64,000 bases of DNA, taken from assembly GCF_000972845.2 (NCBI RefSeq), contig NC_040022.1, positions 8,101,160-8,165,159 on the forward strand. The letters are read 5' to 3'. Source of the stretch: Larimichthys crocea. Its lineage: Eukaryota > Chordata > Actinopteri > Sciaenidae. Numbering within the stretch: position 1 is the first letter of the stretch; each line of letters starts with the position of its first letter. The notes beneath the pieces are model-generated. The model saw only the letters and a list, made by a program, of their open reading frames with translations, did no database searches and had not been told where the DNA came from. Positions 1 to 30,734 of the stretch are shown one piece after another. A program made the translations under genes and the position numbers.

Positions 1-13385
<13,385 letters not shown>

Positions 13386-13560
13386 TTTCTGAACACAGCA
13401 GCAGCTTCTGTGCTCGCTCCGTCCGTGTCCGACACAAGCGCGCAGGAGTGGTGATGATGATGATGATGAGGATGATGATGATGATGTGCACTGCGATGAA
13501 CGATTCTTGACGAGACTTCACCTTTCGCAACAATTACCACCTTGATGTTACAATGCCACC
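13386..13560 (-). promoter_or_regulatory. gpatch8 5' UTR and proximal promoter
   Basis: Sequence immediately upstream of the gpatch8 start codon is richer in GC and CpG than its surroundings and contains a GAT/ATC trinucleotide repeat (13451-13486), which would lie in the 5' UTR or core promoter. The start codon context on the minus strand (AAAATGGCCGAC) resembles the YY1-type AANATGGC element that often overlaps start codons of TATA-less housekeeping genes. The transcription start itself cannot be placed. Confidence 0.5.
13451..13486. repeat. (GAT)n microsatellite in gpatch8 5' region
   Basis: About twelve GAT triplets with one GAG interruption, directly upstream of the gpatch8 start codon. 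Length polymorphism would be expected. Confidence 0.85.
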
Positions 13561-13819
13561 GTGGGAATTGATTTAAGACACACCGATAGTCTAATTATTA
13601 TACTGCATTTGTATTTCTGCATATTTCACTTTGCATAAAGGGTTGTTCTCAATCTTATCTTGATCTGCTGATAGAGCTGAAATTTTTACAGTAAAATAAT
13701 GAATGTAGGAAAGACTGGGTTCCACACTCAGCATAGTAGGTAACTACTATCCCCCCCAAAAGCCCCCAAATCACCTCTTTCAGTGGGTGTCAGTTGTTTT
13801 TGTTAATTTGCTGGAAGTT

Positions 13820-13910
13820 TCAAGTCAAGTCAACGTTATTGTCAAAGCTGCTATATGTACATACAGAGAATTGAAATTTCGTTTCCCTCTTATCCCGTGC
13901 AAACAGCATA
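13820..13910. repeat. fragment of dispersed repeat (3' tail of a non-LTR element?)
   Basis: The motif TTATTGTCAAAGCTGCTATA, followed by TACATACAGAGAATTGAAATT and CGTTTCCCTC, resembles a dispersed teleost repeat end with ACGAAATTTCGTT-type sequence. The family cannot be fixed by eye. Confidence 0.3.
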
Positions 13911-16900
13911 AACATGACAAATAAAATATAAGTGAAAGATGTAAAAAATATATATATATAAAATAAAATATACAAATCTAAAAATATATAGGCTTCAAGC
14001 TAAAGACATCTGTGTGGCAATATGGCACAGTGTAATGTAAACAGAATTATCAGTATAAATATAAATATTTGCACCAGTGAGCAGGTTTGGCATTATAAGT
14101 TAAATGTGTGTTTTTTTGTGGTGTGTTTTTTTATTACATTGCTTTACAATGTACTCACATGTTGCACATTTCTAAATAAAGTTATGCTTACAGACTAACT
14201 GACCCACCTAAGAGCTATAGGGGGGAAACCTGTTAATCCAGCATTTTAATGATGTATTTACATTATTAGTTAAAGAGGACATCAGTGCTGTTTTTGATAT
14301 ATTCCACTAACTTATTGGTCTCAGGGTGTCTTCTCATATGACCAAGCTCACGTGTATAGTCTAATGTGTGCATTATACTTAATGGTTAATGACAGATTAC
14401 ACACACAATGCAGAGTGGATGGAAAATGGGTGGGTGGGTAGTCAGTATAGAGGAAGACTTAACAATCAACAGGAGAGAGTGACTTATGATAACTATTACT
14501 GCATTTCTAGTGCACGTGACATGTTTGCTTGATTAGTGCACATCCCTGAGCATGTCATGTGGTCTAAACATTTTCTGTGTATTTGCTTAACCAAAACAGG
14601 AGCCAAATTTTGCTTACCGGGTGAACTGGAGGATCGGTCCATTAGCTGTGATAGTAAGAGAATCAATCCCATTAGAAGCACATGCAGATCTACAGATAGA
14701 CCTATATGTTGTATATGTTCCCATTTAGAAAATGGCCACACATGACGTAATTGTATGTTATGCAATATATGACAAATGTCACCTTCCCAGACAGTCTATC
14801 CCCTATTATTTTAGAGAAATAACTAGAAGAGCACCTGTTGTTTTTCCTGTTATTGGAGCATATTCCATAACTTTCTTTCTCTGTTCAGATGATGACTGTT
14901 TTGTGTAAGGATCCATCCAATTTGCAGACATGAAAAATGCTTAAAAATCATGTTTTCTGCTCCAAACAAATGCTTGCCAGGAGCAAATGACAGGATGAAA
15001 TACACGTTTCCGCTTGCAAACATACTTCGATTGCTTGCTCTGAGAATCTCCTGACTATTGTTCACACATGTGTCACGACGGGAAGAATTCCAAGGATTTG
15101 ACTTAGTATTAAAAAGGGGAAATTAATCAATACTTTATTTGGCCTCCACTGACACATGACACAGATATTGAATTTGTGGATGCAGGTGTTTAAATGACTT
15201 ACAGTATGTCAGTAAGAAACATGGATCTACTTTGGTCCAGTGTTCTGCCACTGTGTTGTCAAAACCGGTGGACTAGCTAAACAGTTTTATTCATTGTAAT
15301 ATTTCTACCATGTTCATGTTTGTTTTTTTGTTCAAATTTCGTGGAGATTTGCAAATCTGAACAACTCTAAATACTGTTAATTAGTTTTACCCTTAAAAAC
15401 CAAATATATTATTAAGTTCCACTGGTGTGAATGTGAATTAGATTTTATTGTCCTGAACACAGGAGATGAGCATCAGTGCTAAGCTCAGCCACTGACTAAA
15501 ACATTTATAAAAGCATTGAGCATGGAGGACACTAACACTTATCCTGATTGACTGCACTGTATTACTTTATAATTGCAGTTAGATGGCACATCATGTAGCC
15601 TTTAATTACACATACAAACATAGACAATGCGCAGTGGACACAGACGCCTTTAGTCAATAGTTTATGACTCCATCTTGTGGTGAATGTGTGTCAATACACA
15701 AAACCTTATCAGGAGGTGCAGGGTATTATATGTGTAAATAAAAAGAGTATTAGCTCGTTTAAAGCTTTGACAGTCTCACATTATTTATAGCCTGAACGTA
15801 AATAAGAGGATGGTATTGGAAACCAAATAACTAACTACTACTAATACTAATGATAATAAGCATAATAATAACAGAGGTAATGTGCGCAATTTGTCACAGC
15901 GTCGCTGTTGCTTGTAAAGTCACTCCAGTCTTCACACCTCATTACCATTTCCTCCTGTGCGTCTTCAGGAACTAACTTTAAACTGTGTCAAATTAAAAAC
16001 AGGCGCATACTGGAAGTACGACGTTTCAGTTTCAAATTAAAAGCACAAGGGTAACTTATTTTTTTAAAAATGAATGCAAATTTATCAAAGGAGCGCAAGC
16101 AGAAATAAAACAAATATCAAAACAACCAATGAATAAAAATAATAGTGCTAACCCTATCTCGCATCGTCGTATTTTGAGTACCATTATGGTAAAAAAAATA
16201 CAGTAAAATATTTACTTTGAAATTAATAACCGGAAGCTATGTAGTTAAACATAGATCTGCTCTCCACCGGCCGACGCCTACTAATTGGGAACTCGGTAAG
16301 TAAAAGACTCTGCTGTACATTTATCGCTAAATGAAATAAGTTTAACTAGTGGCACAGTTATCAGGCCTCAGTATTCACTGCTGTTTTTCGAGGCAACTTA
16401 TACTTTTCTCTCAAAAAGTTCGACTTCTCAGCGCAAAGAGGTCAAAGAAAGAAAAGAAAAGGGGAAAAAAACATGTCGGTCTGTGTGAAATGTCGGTGAA
16501 TGTGGCGAGAAGGAAGTTATTGTTTTAGTACAGCGAGAGCGCGAAGACGAAGACGGGAGATACATGTTGTGTTTCTGTGGTTATGTTTGTGCCAGTTTTG
16601 TTACACATAGCTCAAAACAACAACAAGTTAAGCTGCTGTTAATGTAACTTTTGACTGTACAGGTCACCAAAGTCCGCTCATTGGCCTGTTGGAGCCAGAT
16701 GTCTGTGATTAAAACAACTGCAGCTGTTTGTCAAAAACATCAATTATAATCTGAAAATAAACATATCTATAGGAAGCTTGCCACTGGATAGAAATAGTAC
16801 ACCCAGATAAATGTGTAATAGCATGTACATTATGTTCATATTATATAAGAAAATGTGTAATTTTGACTAATTTCAACCTCACTAATTACTACCTGTCCCC

Positions 16901-17369
16901 ATCACAATAGCTATTATGTTCATTTAATGTAGCTCAATATTGATATAAAGTTATAGATCTTTTGTGCCTGATTGATATATATTAAAAATTAATCATTTGT
17001 AGCTCATATCTGCCACATTTAATTGTTTACATTAGTCACCCTTGACAGGTACTGCTTCTCACACACTATGCAAATACATGCCGGACCATAATTGGCTGAG
17101 AGTCAAACCCCTGGCCTGCATTTACAGCTAAGCAGCTCTGGCCGGGGTCCATCCCTGAATGAGAAACTAATGGTGTCCTGTCAGTGTAAATGTCCTTTAT
17201 CCTTTATCCTCTGCAGCAGAGAAATAAAGTGCAGAAAATACATTGTATATACGATCTGTTAACTACATATAAGTTCACCATCGCTCATGTGAGTGTTATG
17301 TGAATTTTCAGTTTATGTGCGTCGTTTGGCAGAATATCCGGATATTCACATCGAAGGACGTGCATAAAA

Positions 17370-17600
17370 AATTATTTTCTTCATCAATTCATTGGCAGAT
17401 GTTTTTTTTTTTCTAGATTAATCGCTTCACCTTTTCATCATCTATCTACTGCCAAAAAACAGTGAAAATGCACATTATAATAATTTCCCAAAAGAAATTT
17501 TTAACATTTCAAAACCCAAAGATATTCACACGATGATATAAATACATTTTCTTACATAATCCAGACATGACATGATCATTTTCAAACATCCACGAGTAAC
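17370..17600. repeat. degenerate MITE-like repeat, copy 1
   Basis: Contains the sequence pattern of a common percomorph MITE (TTTCTAGATTAATCGCTTCA, then CAAAACCCAAAGATATTCAC). Part of the same pattern returns at 18340-18560. Heavily decayed; ends and target duplications are not definable. Confidence 0.4.
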
Positions 17601-18339
17601 ATGCAGAAACGTAACCAGTTGAATGAAAACCTGCAGAAAAGAGTTTTGCCATTGAGTCATCTTCATTATTATTTAGTGCAATGACACCTAATTCTTCACC
17701 GTGGCTCGTAGTGATGCAGTAAAAGGGAAGTTAGAAGAGCCATAAAGAGGTGTGACTGAACACTGTGAGTACTTGAAGTCACGGCATGCATATTTCTGTA
17801 TATTCATGCATATAGCATTAGTCCAGCACGGGGGACGTTTTCCTTTCTGAGAAGCAGGCACCGTTTCTCTTAAGGAATTCTTGGCCGTGTGTAGTCTGTG
17901 GCCAACTTCAGGTTGAGTCTCTTTTCACTGTCCTTACTAAAAGCTTTGGAATTTCATTAATCTGTGTGGGTGTACAGCGAGCGAGTCGGCTCAATATAGC
18001 CACTGACTGTATGTGGAGTTAGGCTCAGGACTTCGCTGCAAAAGTAGATTGCATGCCACATCATATCTAAGATTTATGGTTGTTGTTGTGTGTGCACTCA
18101 CAGTCGGGTTTACCTGTACAGGCTTATGCAATCAACTGCAATGCAACTCGGCTTGACTAAAATTGAAAGCAGTAATTAGTGGTTTTATGAAGTAGTTAAT
18201 TGATTATTTGATCCATTCGATCAGATTTTCGACCGTGATGGCTTGCTACTTTTTTTGACTGTCAGACAAAACAAGAAATCTGTCGACATTACGGCTCGTG
18301 ATGGACGTTCTTTTACTATTTTCAGACATTTCGTAGTCC

Positions 18340-18560
18340 AAACTAGAGCTGATTATTTCTGTTATTGGTTAATCTACCTATTTTTTCCTCATTTGATCGA
18401 TTAATTGGTCGTTATCTTAGAAGGCCAGAAAGTAATCCCTGTCAGTTTCTCACAGCCCAAGTACAACAGTACAAAACTTACTTTTTGTTTGTCATAGAAG
18501 GCTGACAAAGCCAGAAAATATTCACATTTGTGAAGCTCAAAGAGATCACTTGAATATCAA
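18340..18560. repeat. degenerate MITE-like repeat, copy 2
   Basis: AGAGCTGATTATTTCTGTTA ... GATCGATTAATTGGTCG ... CAGAAAATATTCACATTTGTG follows the order of the same dispersed ATCGATTAAT-type element. A related fragment may also lie near 18170-18300. Confidence 0.5.
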
Positions 18561-19559
18561 ACTGGTTTCAGTTGAATTTCCTGTTGATTGACTCTGGTTT
18601 CAGATCAAACAATGGCTTGAATTTGAATTTGTTAGTTGTTTTAAACGCCGTATCTTAAGATGAGGTTTGAGTTGGTGTTTAGCCAAGTTTATCATAACAC
18701 TCACCGTACGAGTCTTGATCTGTTGAAAATGCGACGTTACATTTTTAGACTTTTTTTATTTTATCAGAATTTTAAAAAGCTTTTAATCAGTTTTTTCTAA
18801 ATACTGTTGCCATGGCAGTAAACAGTTTCCTTTACACTTGTTCATGGGTTATGATGAAGCCTCTCAAGTGGTATTCTGAATTTCCTGTGCTCTGTGGCGG
18901 TTTTCTTTTTTTATAACAGAGCGACTTGTTGTGCTGCTGAAAAGAAAAGCGAGCGAGATTATTCAGATTTCAGATAGATAAAGTTGGCACCTCACATTTC
19001 AAGTGACAGCTAATAGTCTTTTCTTTAAGATCCTCATAACTTCTCATATTTTTCTTAACGTTGCTGCCTGAAACAGCCTCTGTGTTGTTGTTAATGGTAG
19101 TTTTTAATGACATGACTTATAGCCGAGAAGAGTGTGGGAACATGTGACGTGACATGTGACTCGTACATTCACCGATCACAGGGCACATGTTTTTTGGGAT
19201 ATCAGAGAACATGAAAGGTCACATTTAAAAAAAAAAAAAACGTATGTTGTGGGTGTGTGCTGATGGTCAGAGACCCAAATTTGAATGTATCTCAACACAC
19301 CTGACTTTGTTACCAAACATCTTATTTGTCCATACTCTGGTTTAAACTTGATTTCCATGCTAAGTGGGAATGATCACATCCATTATTAATTCTTATTAGA
19401 GGAAAAAAACAAAGTATATCTTAACAAGCTCAGGCCCCCGAGGGCTTAACTTGTGCTTTTGTTAGTCCACAGTTCACAGTTGATCATCAAAAGCATAACC
19501 AAACATGTTATCCTTTAATCTAGTCAGAGAGGGAAGAGCGAGTAAGCCAGCCTTGTTGG

Positions 19560-20050
19560 AGGCAGAGGAGGGAGGGGGGGAATATGGGGAAGTGGAGATG
19601 CATTTCCCATAAGTCATTGTCAGCCAGCTCCTCCCCCCACCGGTTGGCTGAGAGCCAGCATCAAGCAGAGCAGAGAGCAGGAGCCTAAGCCGAGACATTA
19701 CGGAGAATCAGAACATGAAGGACGAGGCGCACAAACACAGCACCTAGTTTTACTAATGTAGATGACAGGTTATTGAGAGCGGCTACACGGGACAGAGACA
19801 GCAGTCCAGACTGGCATCTGTCGGTACGTCCACACGCCCCTGGGCCTCACACATACACAGAGTTGTTTTTGTGGTCGTGTTTATTGCAGTAGGTTTCTCT
19901 CTATTTCCTTTCCACGTAAATTCACTGGGGTGTGGTGCGGTGTGGTGTCGCGCTGCGCTCTCAGCGCCGGTGCAGCGTCTTAAGTAGGAAGTGACAGTTG
20001 AATTGCTCTGTTCTAGATAATCTTGCAGTGCATGAAGTCGGCACACAAGG
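19560..20050 (+). promoter_or_regulatory. candidate map3k14 promoter and untranslated first exon
   Basis: A GC-richer block 1.5-2 kb upstream of the first coding exon. Possible donors are at about 19823 (CTGTCG|GTACGTCC) and 20050 (CACAAG|GTAATG). An untranslated upstream exon must exist, because the first coding exon begins at a clear acceptor (CTCTCTCCAG, exon from 21494) only 14 bases before the ATG. Which block supplies it is inference. Confidence 0.3.
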
Positions 20051-21493
20051 TAATGATGTTACTAAACTTTAAAAGCTTTCATTGGAGTTTGGCTACAGTT
20101 TTAAGATCTTTTATTATTACTTGTGTTAGTAACGCGTTTGTATTATCTAGAGCAGGAATATGCAAACATTACAGGGTAAAGCTCTCGGCAGCCATGTGAT
20201 TGTTTTAGTCGAGATATCATGCTTAATCCTGGTACGACCTCAGGTCGCAAAAAATGTGTATGTATACTGTTTATGCAGAAAAAGTGAAACGCTAAATAAC
20301 AGGGAGAAGCTGCTGTGAGGTGTAATGGACACACTGATGCCACATGCTGCGACTAGTCAAAGTTTTTATTATTTTGTGTTTCTTAAACTGCATTTAATGC
20401 ATGTAACCAGTGCTGAGATGAAAGGAGGAGTGTGTGCGAGTGTGCTGATTTCACAGTCATACATGTTCTGACGGTTATAACCTCCAAGCCGGCTGCCAAT
20501 CACATTAACATTCACTGGAAATGTAGCCCAGCCGTGCCGAATGTGCCGTAGTTTACTTCCTCTCACTGAAAGTCGACACAGTTACAACTGCCAAAAAAAC
20601 AAGGCCAGAGTTGAGTTTCCTGTCTCATCTGCCCACTGCAAACATTCAAAGTTTCAGTTTGTTTCTGATCAAGGGGCGATGATCACGGACTTACAAAGAC
20701 AAATATGTTAAACAGGTAATAAAGAAGCAGATTACTATGTACTTGATTACAGTACAAAGTTGAGTCAATTATATGAGCTCTTCTGCGTCACTGGAAATAA
20801 CAAATTGAACTTTTTCAGCCGGGTGGTATTTACCAAATGTCACTTAAAAACAATAAACAAATGAAACATTAAGAATTAAATTAAGACTCAAAGTGTACAA
20901 GTTAGTTAGAACTTGAAAAAAGGAAATATGTTTGGTTGTTACTATCCAGTTTTCCTCTTTTACGGTACTATCACTCTCACACTAGCGCGTAGTAAAAAAG
21001 GGCTTTGTTACATTATGGGGAAACAGTTTTCACAAACACAAACCTCGCAACATTTTAAAGGTCACCCGCTAGCGATGATGAACCATATCATTTACTGTAT
21101 CTACATGATGCAGTAACAGTTGTGTTGGAGTTCAGCTAAATCAGTTTTAATGTCACGATCAACTGAAAGTGCAGTCCAGCTTCTCACGTATAATATGGCA
21201 TATGATGTTTTCTTTGTCATATGTGAGAGTCAACTGAATATATTTGGCTTTTGGACAGACAAAGCGTGATATTTGAAGACGTGGGAAACTGTAAAGCTCC
21301 TTTTTATAGATAGAATGAGTTAGTTGCAGCGACCGCAGGCAACATGTCGTCAACTCCATTCAGAAACATGTTTGATCAGTTTCTGGTATTGAGAAGAGCC
21401 ACATAGAGCCGAGTTTATTATTATAAATACTACTTATTTGACATTAACGTTGACATATTAACTTATCCGTTGCTTCTGATGTTCTCTCTCCAG
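20051..21493. other. probable intron in the map3k14 5' UTR
   Basis: AT-rich unique sequence ending at a pyrimidine-rich acceptor before the first coding exon. No coding signal seen. Confidence 0.45.
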
Positions 21494-21507
21494 ATCCAGC
21501 AGATGAA

Positions 21508-27772
<6,265 letters not shown>

Positions 27773-28080
27773 AGCGCTCAGCTCTCTCCTCCCATCAGCT
27801 GCAGTGTCATCTTAACCGTTGCACTTGAGGCCTTCTATTAAACTGTGTCTATGTGGACCAAACTTTCATGAATGCTAAAAATAAATCAGCCGACGCTGCC
27901 TTTTTTTAGCACCTTTTTCTGTACTTCTCCATGCAGCACTTTTTCTTTTCTTGCTTTTAAAGTGTTACTCTGTCAAAGCACTGAGTTTTTTATGACCACT
28001 GTGATGTTTACATGTTGCGTCTTTTCTTATTGCATGTCTACATTGAGTCATTAAACAGTGTATAAAACTGAGTCTGTGGT
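27773..28080 (+). terminator. map3k14 3' UTR with candidate polyadenylation signals
   Basis: After the stop codon at 27770-27772 there is ATTAAA near 27837, AATAAA near 27880 and ATTAAA near 28050, the last followed by a GT-rich stretch (GAGTCTGTGGT). Any could be used; the 3' UTR is therefore about 0.1-0.3 kb. Confidence 0.55.
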
Positions 28081-28796
28081 ACATTATTGATCTCACCTAT
28101 TCACAATCACAACTATCAAACCATACTGAATAATTAGGTCACAATCCCACACAGAGACTAAACATTTCTTCAATATTCTAGGTGCTTTAGCTGACTGATT
28201 TGATTTGATTTAAATGCTCTTTGTATTACGCTGTAATATCATAAAACTGAAATTATGCCCACCAGAAAATAAAAAGCAGTCACTTAGACATCAGGTTTGC
28301 TCTGTTTCTGCCTCTCTGGTGGTCAGACAGGTGGTCTGTCCATACATCAACCTAAGCGTTGATTACAGGGCAAGACAACTGCTGGTCAGATTGTCATAAT
28401 CTTCAGTACAGAAAATGAGAATAATTTGATGACCCCCTGACCTCTCCTTTCTTGGCACCATGAGGTTAAAACACTTTTCCCTTGAAACTTCAAGAGAACA
28501 GCAAGTCAAAAGTTAAAAGTTGTCCTGTTTCTTTAAAAGCACTGCACTGTCTGGATTTCTATGACATTTGCAATCCTCATGAGCCCTAAATCTGTGGCCA
28601 ACGCCCTGACCTTTCCTCTGGTACTATCCATAGACCATATTTTCTACTTATTTTCTTTCTTCTATAATATCAAAGTCTAACAAACAGATACCAGTTACAT
28701 TTACTAAGCATATTTTTTCTTGTAGTATGATCTCTGAAATCAAAGATTGTCATATCATTTGTTAAGCGCAAAATCTCCTAATTTATATATCCTATC
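28081..28796. other. intergenic, map3k14 to duplicated bax block
   Basis: Short AT-rich spacer between the convergent map3k14 and bax-A. No gene or clear repeat seen. The similarity between the two duplicated units begins at its right edge (CTCATAAAACATTTGTA). Confidence 0.5.
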
Positions 28797-29404
28797 AATA
28801 CTTCTCTCATAAAACATTTGTATCCAAAGGACTGTGGTGTCTGTATCCATGCCAGCTGCTTTGTAAAGCTGTGCTCAGGCTAACATGCTGATGCTTAAGG
28901 TAAAATATGCTTTTAGTTCTTGTGCTTCACACACTTTAACGTTTCACGATAGATCAATTCAAAACCATGATTACAAACTACTGTTGAATTGAACTGTTCT
29001 TAACTGTGCTCTGTTATTGTCTGCTTCTTTAGTTATCTTGTTCATTTTTGTGTGTTTAGCATAATTCATCATAGAGAGTGTATCTATCAGAGTGTGTAGC
29101 ATGCCTACATATGCAAATATAAAGCACAGCTACACGTCATTAGTTTTGCAATTATTTGTTGAAAATCATGTATTGAAAATACTGAAATGGATGATGGTAC
29201 TAAGGAAAAAGTCAGAGGATCAACAATCTATCAATCGATATTTCAATCTGGGCCAAAGTGGTTTACTGACAAACCAACATTGATAAAAATCAAAAATCAA
29301 TCAAAGTCTGAGATTAATTCATCCATAGTGGTACCGCTGTAGGTCTGTTGAATATATATCTCATTTCTACACTAATTATTACATATCCATAGACACAGTA
29401 AGAG

Positions 29405-30734
29405 TTAAAAGATTTATTTTCCATTTTCCATTACAACATACAAGGTCACTGCAAAAAGATTTTCAGGGAGACCGGAAACTAATTTCAGCTTTACAAATGT
29501 GATAGAAAAAGGTGAAAATCTGAGAATATCAAAGTGATTTCATAGTAAAAAAAACATCAAGGCACTGACAAACAAGAAAAATGTATAAAAAGCCATTTGC
29601 TGTGTAGATAAAGAGTGCAGTTTGAATTACTCACGGGAAAATACAGTACTTGGAATATGTGTGAAGTGAGGTAAGCACCTGTGAGCAATCCAGTACTTTC
29701 TGCGTCTGCAGTGCAACATCTTCCATGTGCCACAAGAAATGACATGTGGCTCAAGTCTCGACACAAAAACAATAGGCAGGGGTCGTTTTTTTTTTTTCCT
29801 CAAGGTCACAATGCTGGTCAAAATGCCCAGAGGCAGCATAGGTTCCACAAGATAAGAATTTAGATTCAGCTGCTGAGATTGTGTGACTTTTGAATTCATG
29901 TGATGATTCATGTTGATTGTAAACATAACTTTGTACACAAGTCCCTGCTGTGGCACTTATATTATCTCCTGAAACAAGGTTGAGCCATGCATTCAAGGGC
30001 AGAAATTATTTGGGAAAGTCTGAACCCAAAAATTATCAGAGGTGTAAGTTCTCTTCATCTGTATCATCTCCTTGGTAAAACAAAAAATATCTTCTTTTTT
30101 TTTTTGGGATGTGACCACCCTCCAAACACGTTCATTGCCAGCAGATTATTACAGATTTACACTAGTTAACACTCACAAATACGTATGAAAAATGGATCCC
30201 CTAGCATACAGACACCATGATGAAACTGATGGAGAGAATGGGAAGATCAGAAAAGCAGTCCGACTGCAAAAAAAATTAAATAAAATTACAATGAAAATGA
30301 TGCAGAAAGGGAACTAAACGTCATTCAAAATTTAAGTCCATATATCTTTAAGGGGGGGAAAAAAGAACAGAATGCAGTGACGCTTTTTATATGTACCAAG
30401 TAAAAAATAAATTACTTAAAATGCATTTCCTGTTCAGTCTGACAAACTCTCCACCACCACCCCCCTCCCGATTTTGTGTACCGCAAAATTCCTCAGTGGT
30501 ACAACGTCCTCATGGGCACTACGTTAGTGCATTCAGTCCTCAGTCCAACTGCCAATCCTTAAAAGATGAGATTTAGGCAGAAACATGTCCAAATACAAGC
30601 TGTTCAACTCTGTCACTCTGCCAGAACTTCTTTCTGCTCTCTTTCAGTTGTTCTTTCATGCTTTTATTCCCGTCCACATTTCCCTTCGTCGTAGTTCCTC
30701 TCATCTTCCACACGGTCTGCTCTTCACAAACCCC
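29405..30734 (-). other. bax-A 3' UTR / downstream region
   Basis: Sequence 3' of the bax-A stop codon, nearly identical to 38396-39725 in unit B. An AATAAA on the minus strand near 29411 (its counterpart is near 38402) is a candidate polyadenylation signal and would give a 3' UTR of about 1.3 kb. Open frames here on both strands recur in both units but show no domain features. Confidence 0.45.

Larger units (their letters stand above)
13561..19559. other. intergenic region between gpatch8 and map3k14
   Basis: About 6 kb of AT-rich sequence between two divergently oriented genes. It holds degenerate dispersed repeats (listed separately) and no convincing coding exon. A good splice-donor match (CTCG|GTAAGTA) at about 16296, after a slightly GC-richer stretch, could end a distal untranslated map3k14 exon, but this is unproven. 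Confidence 0.5.
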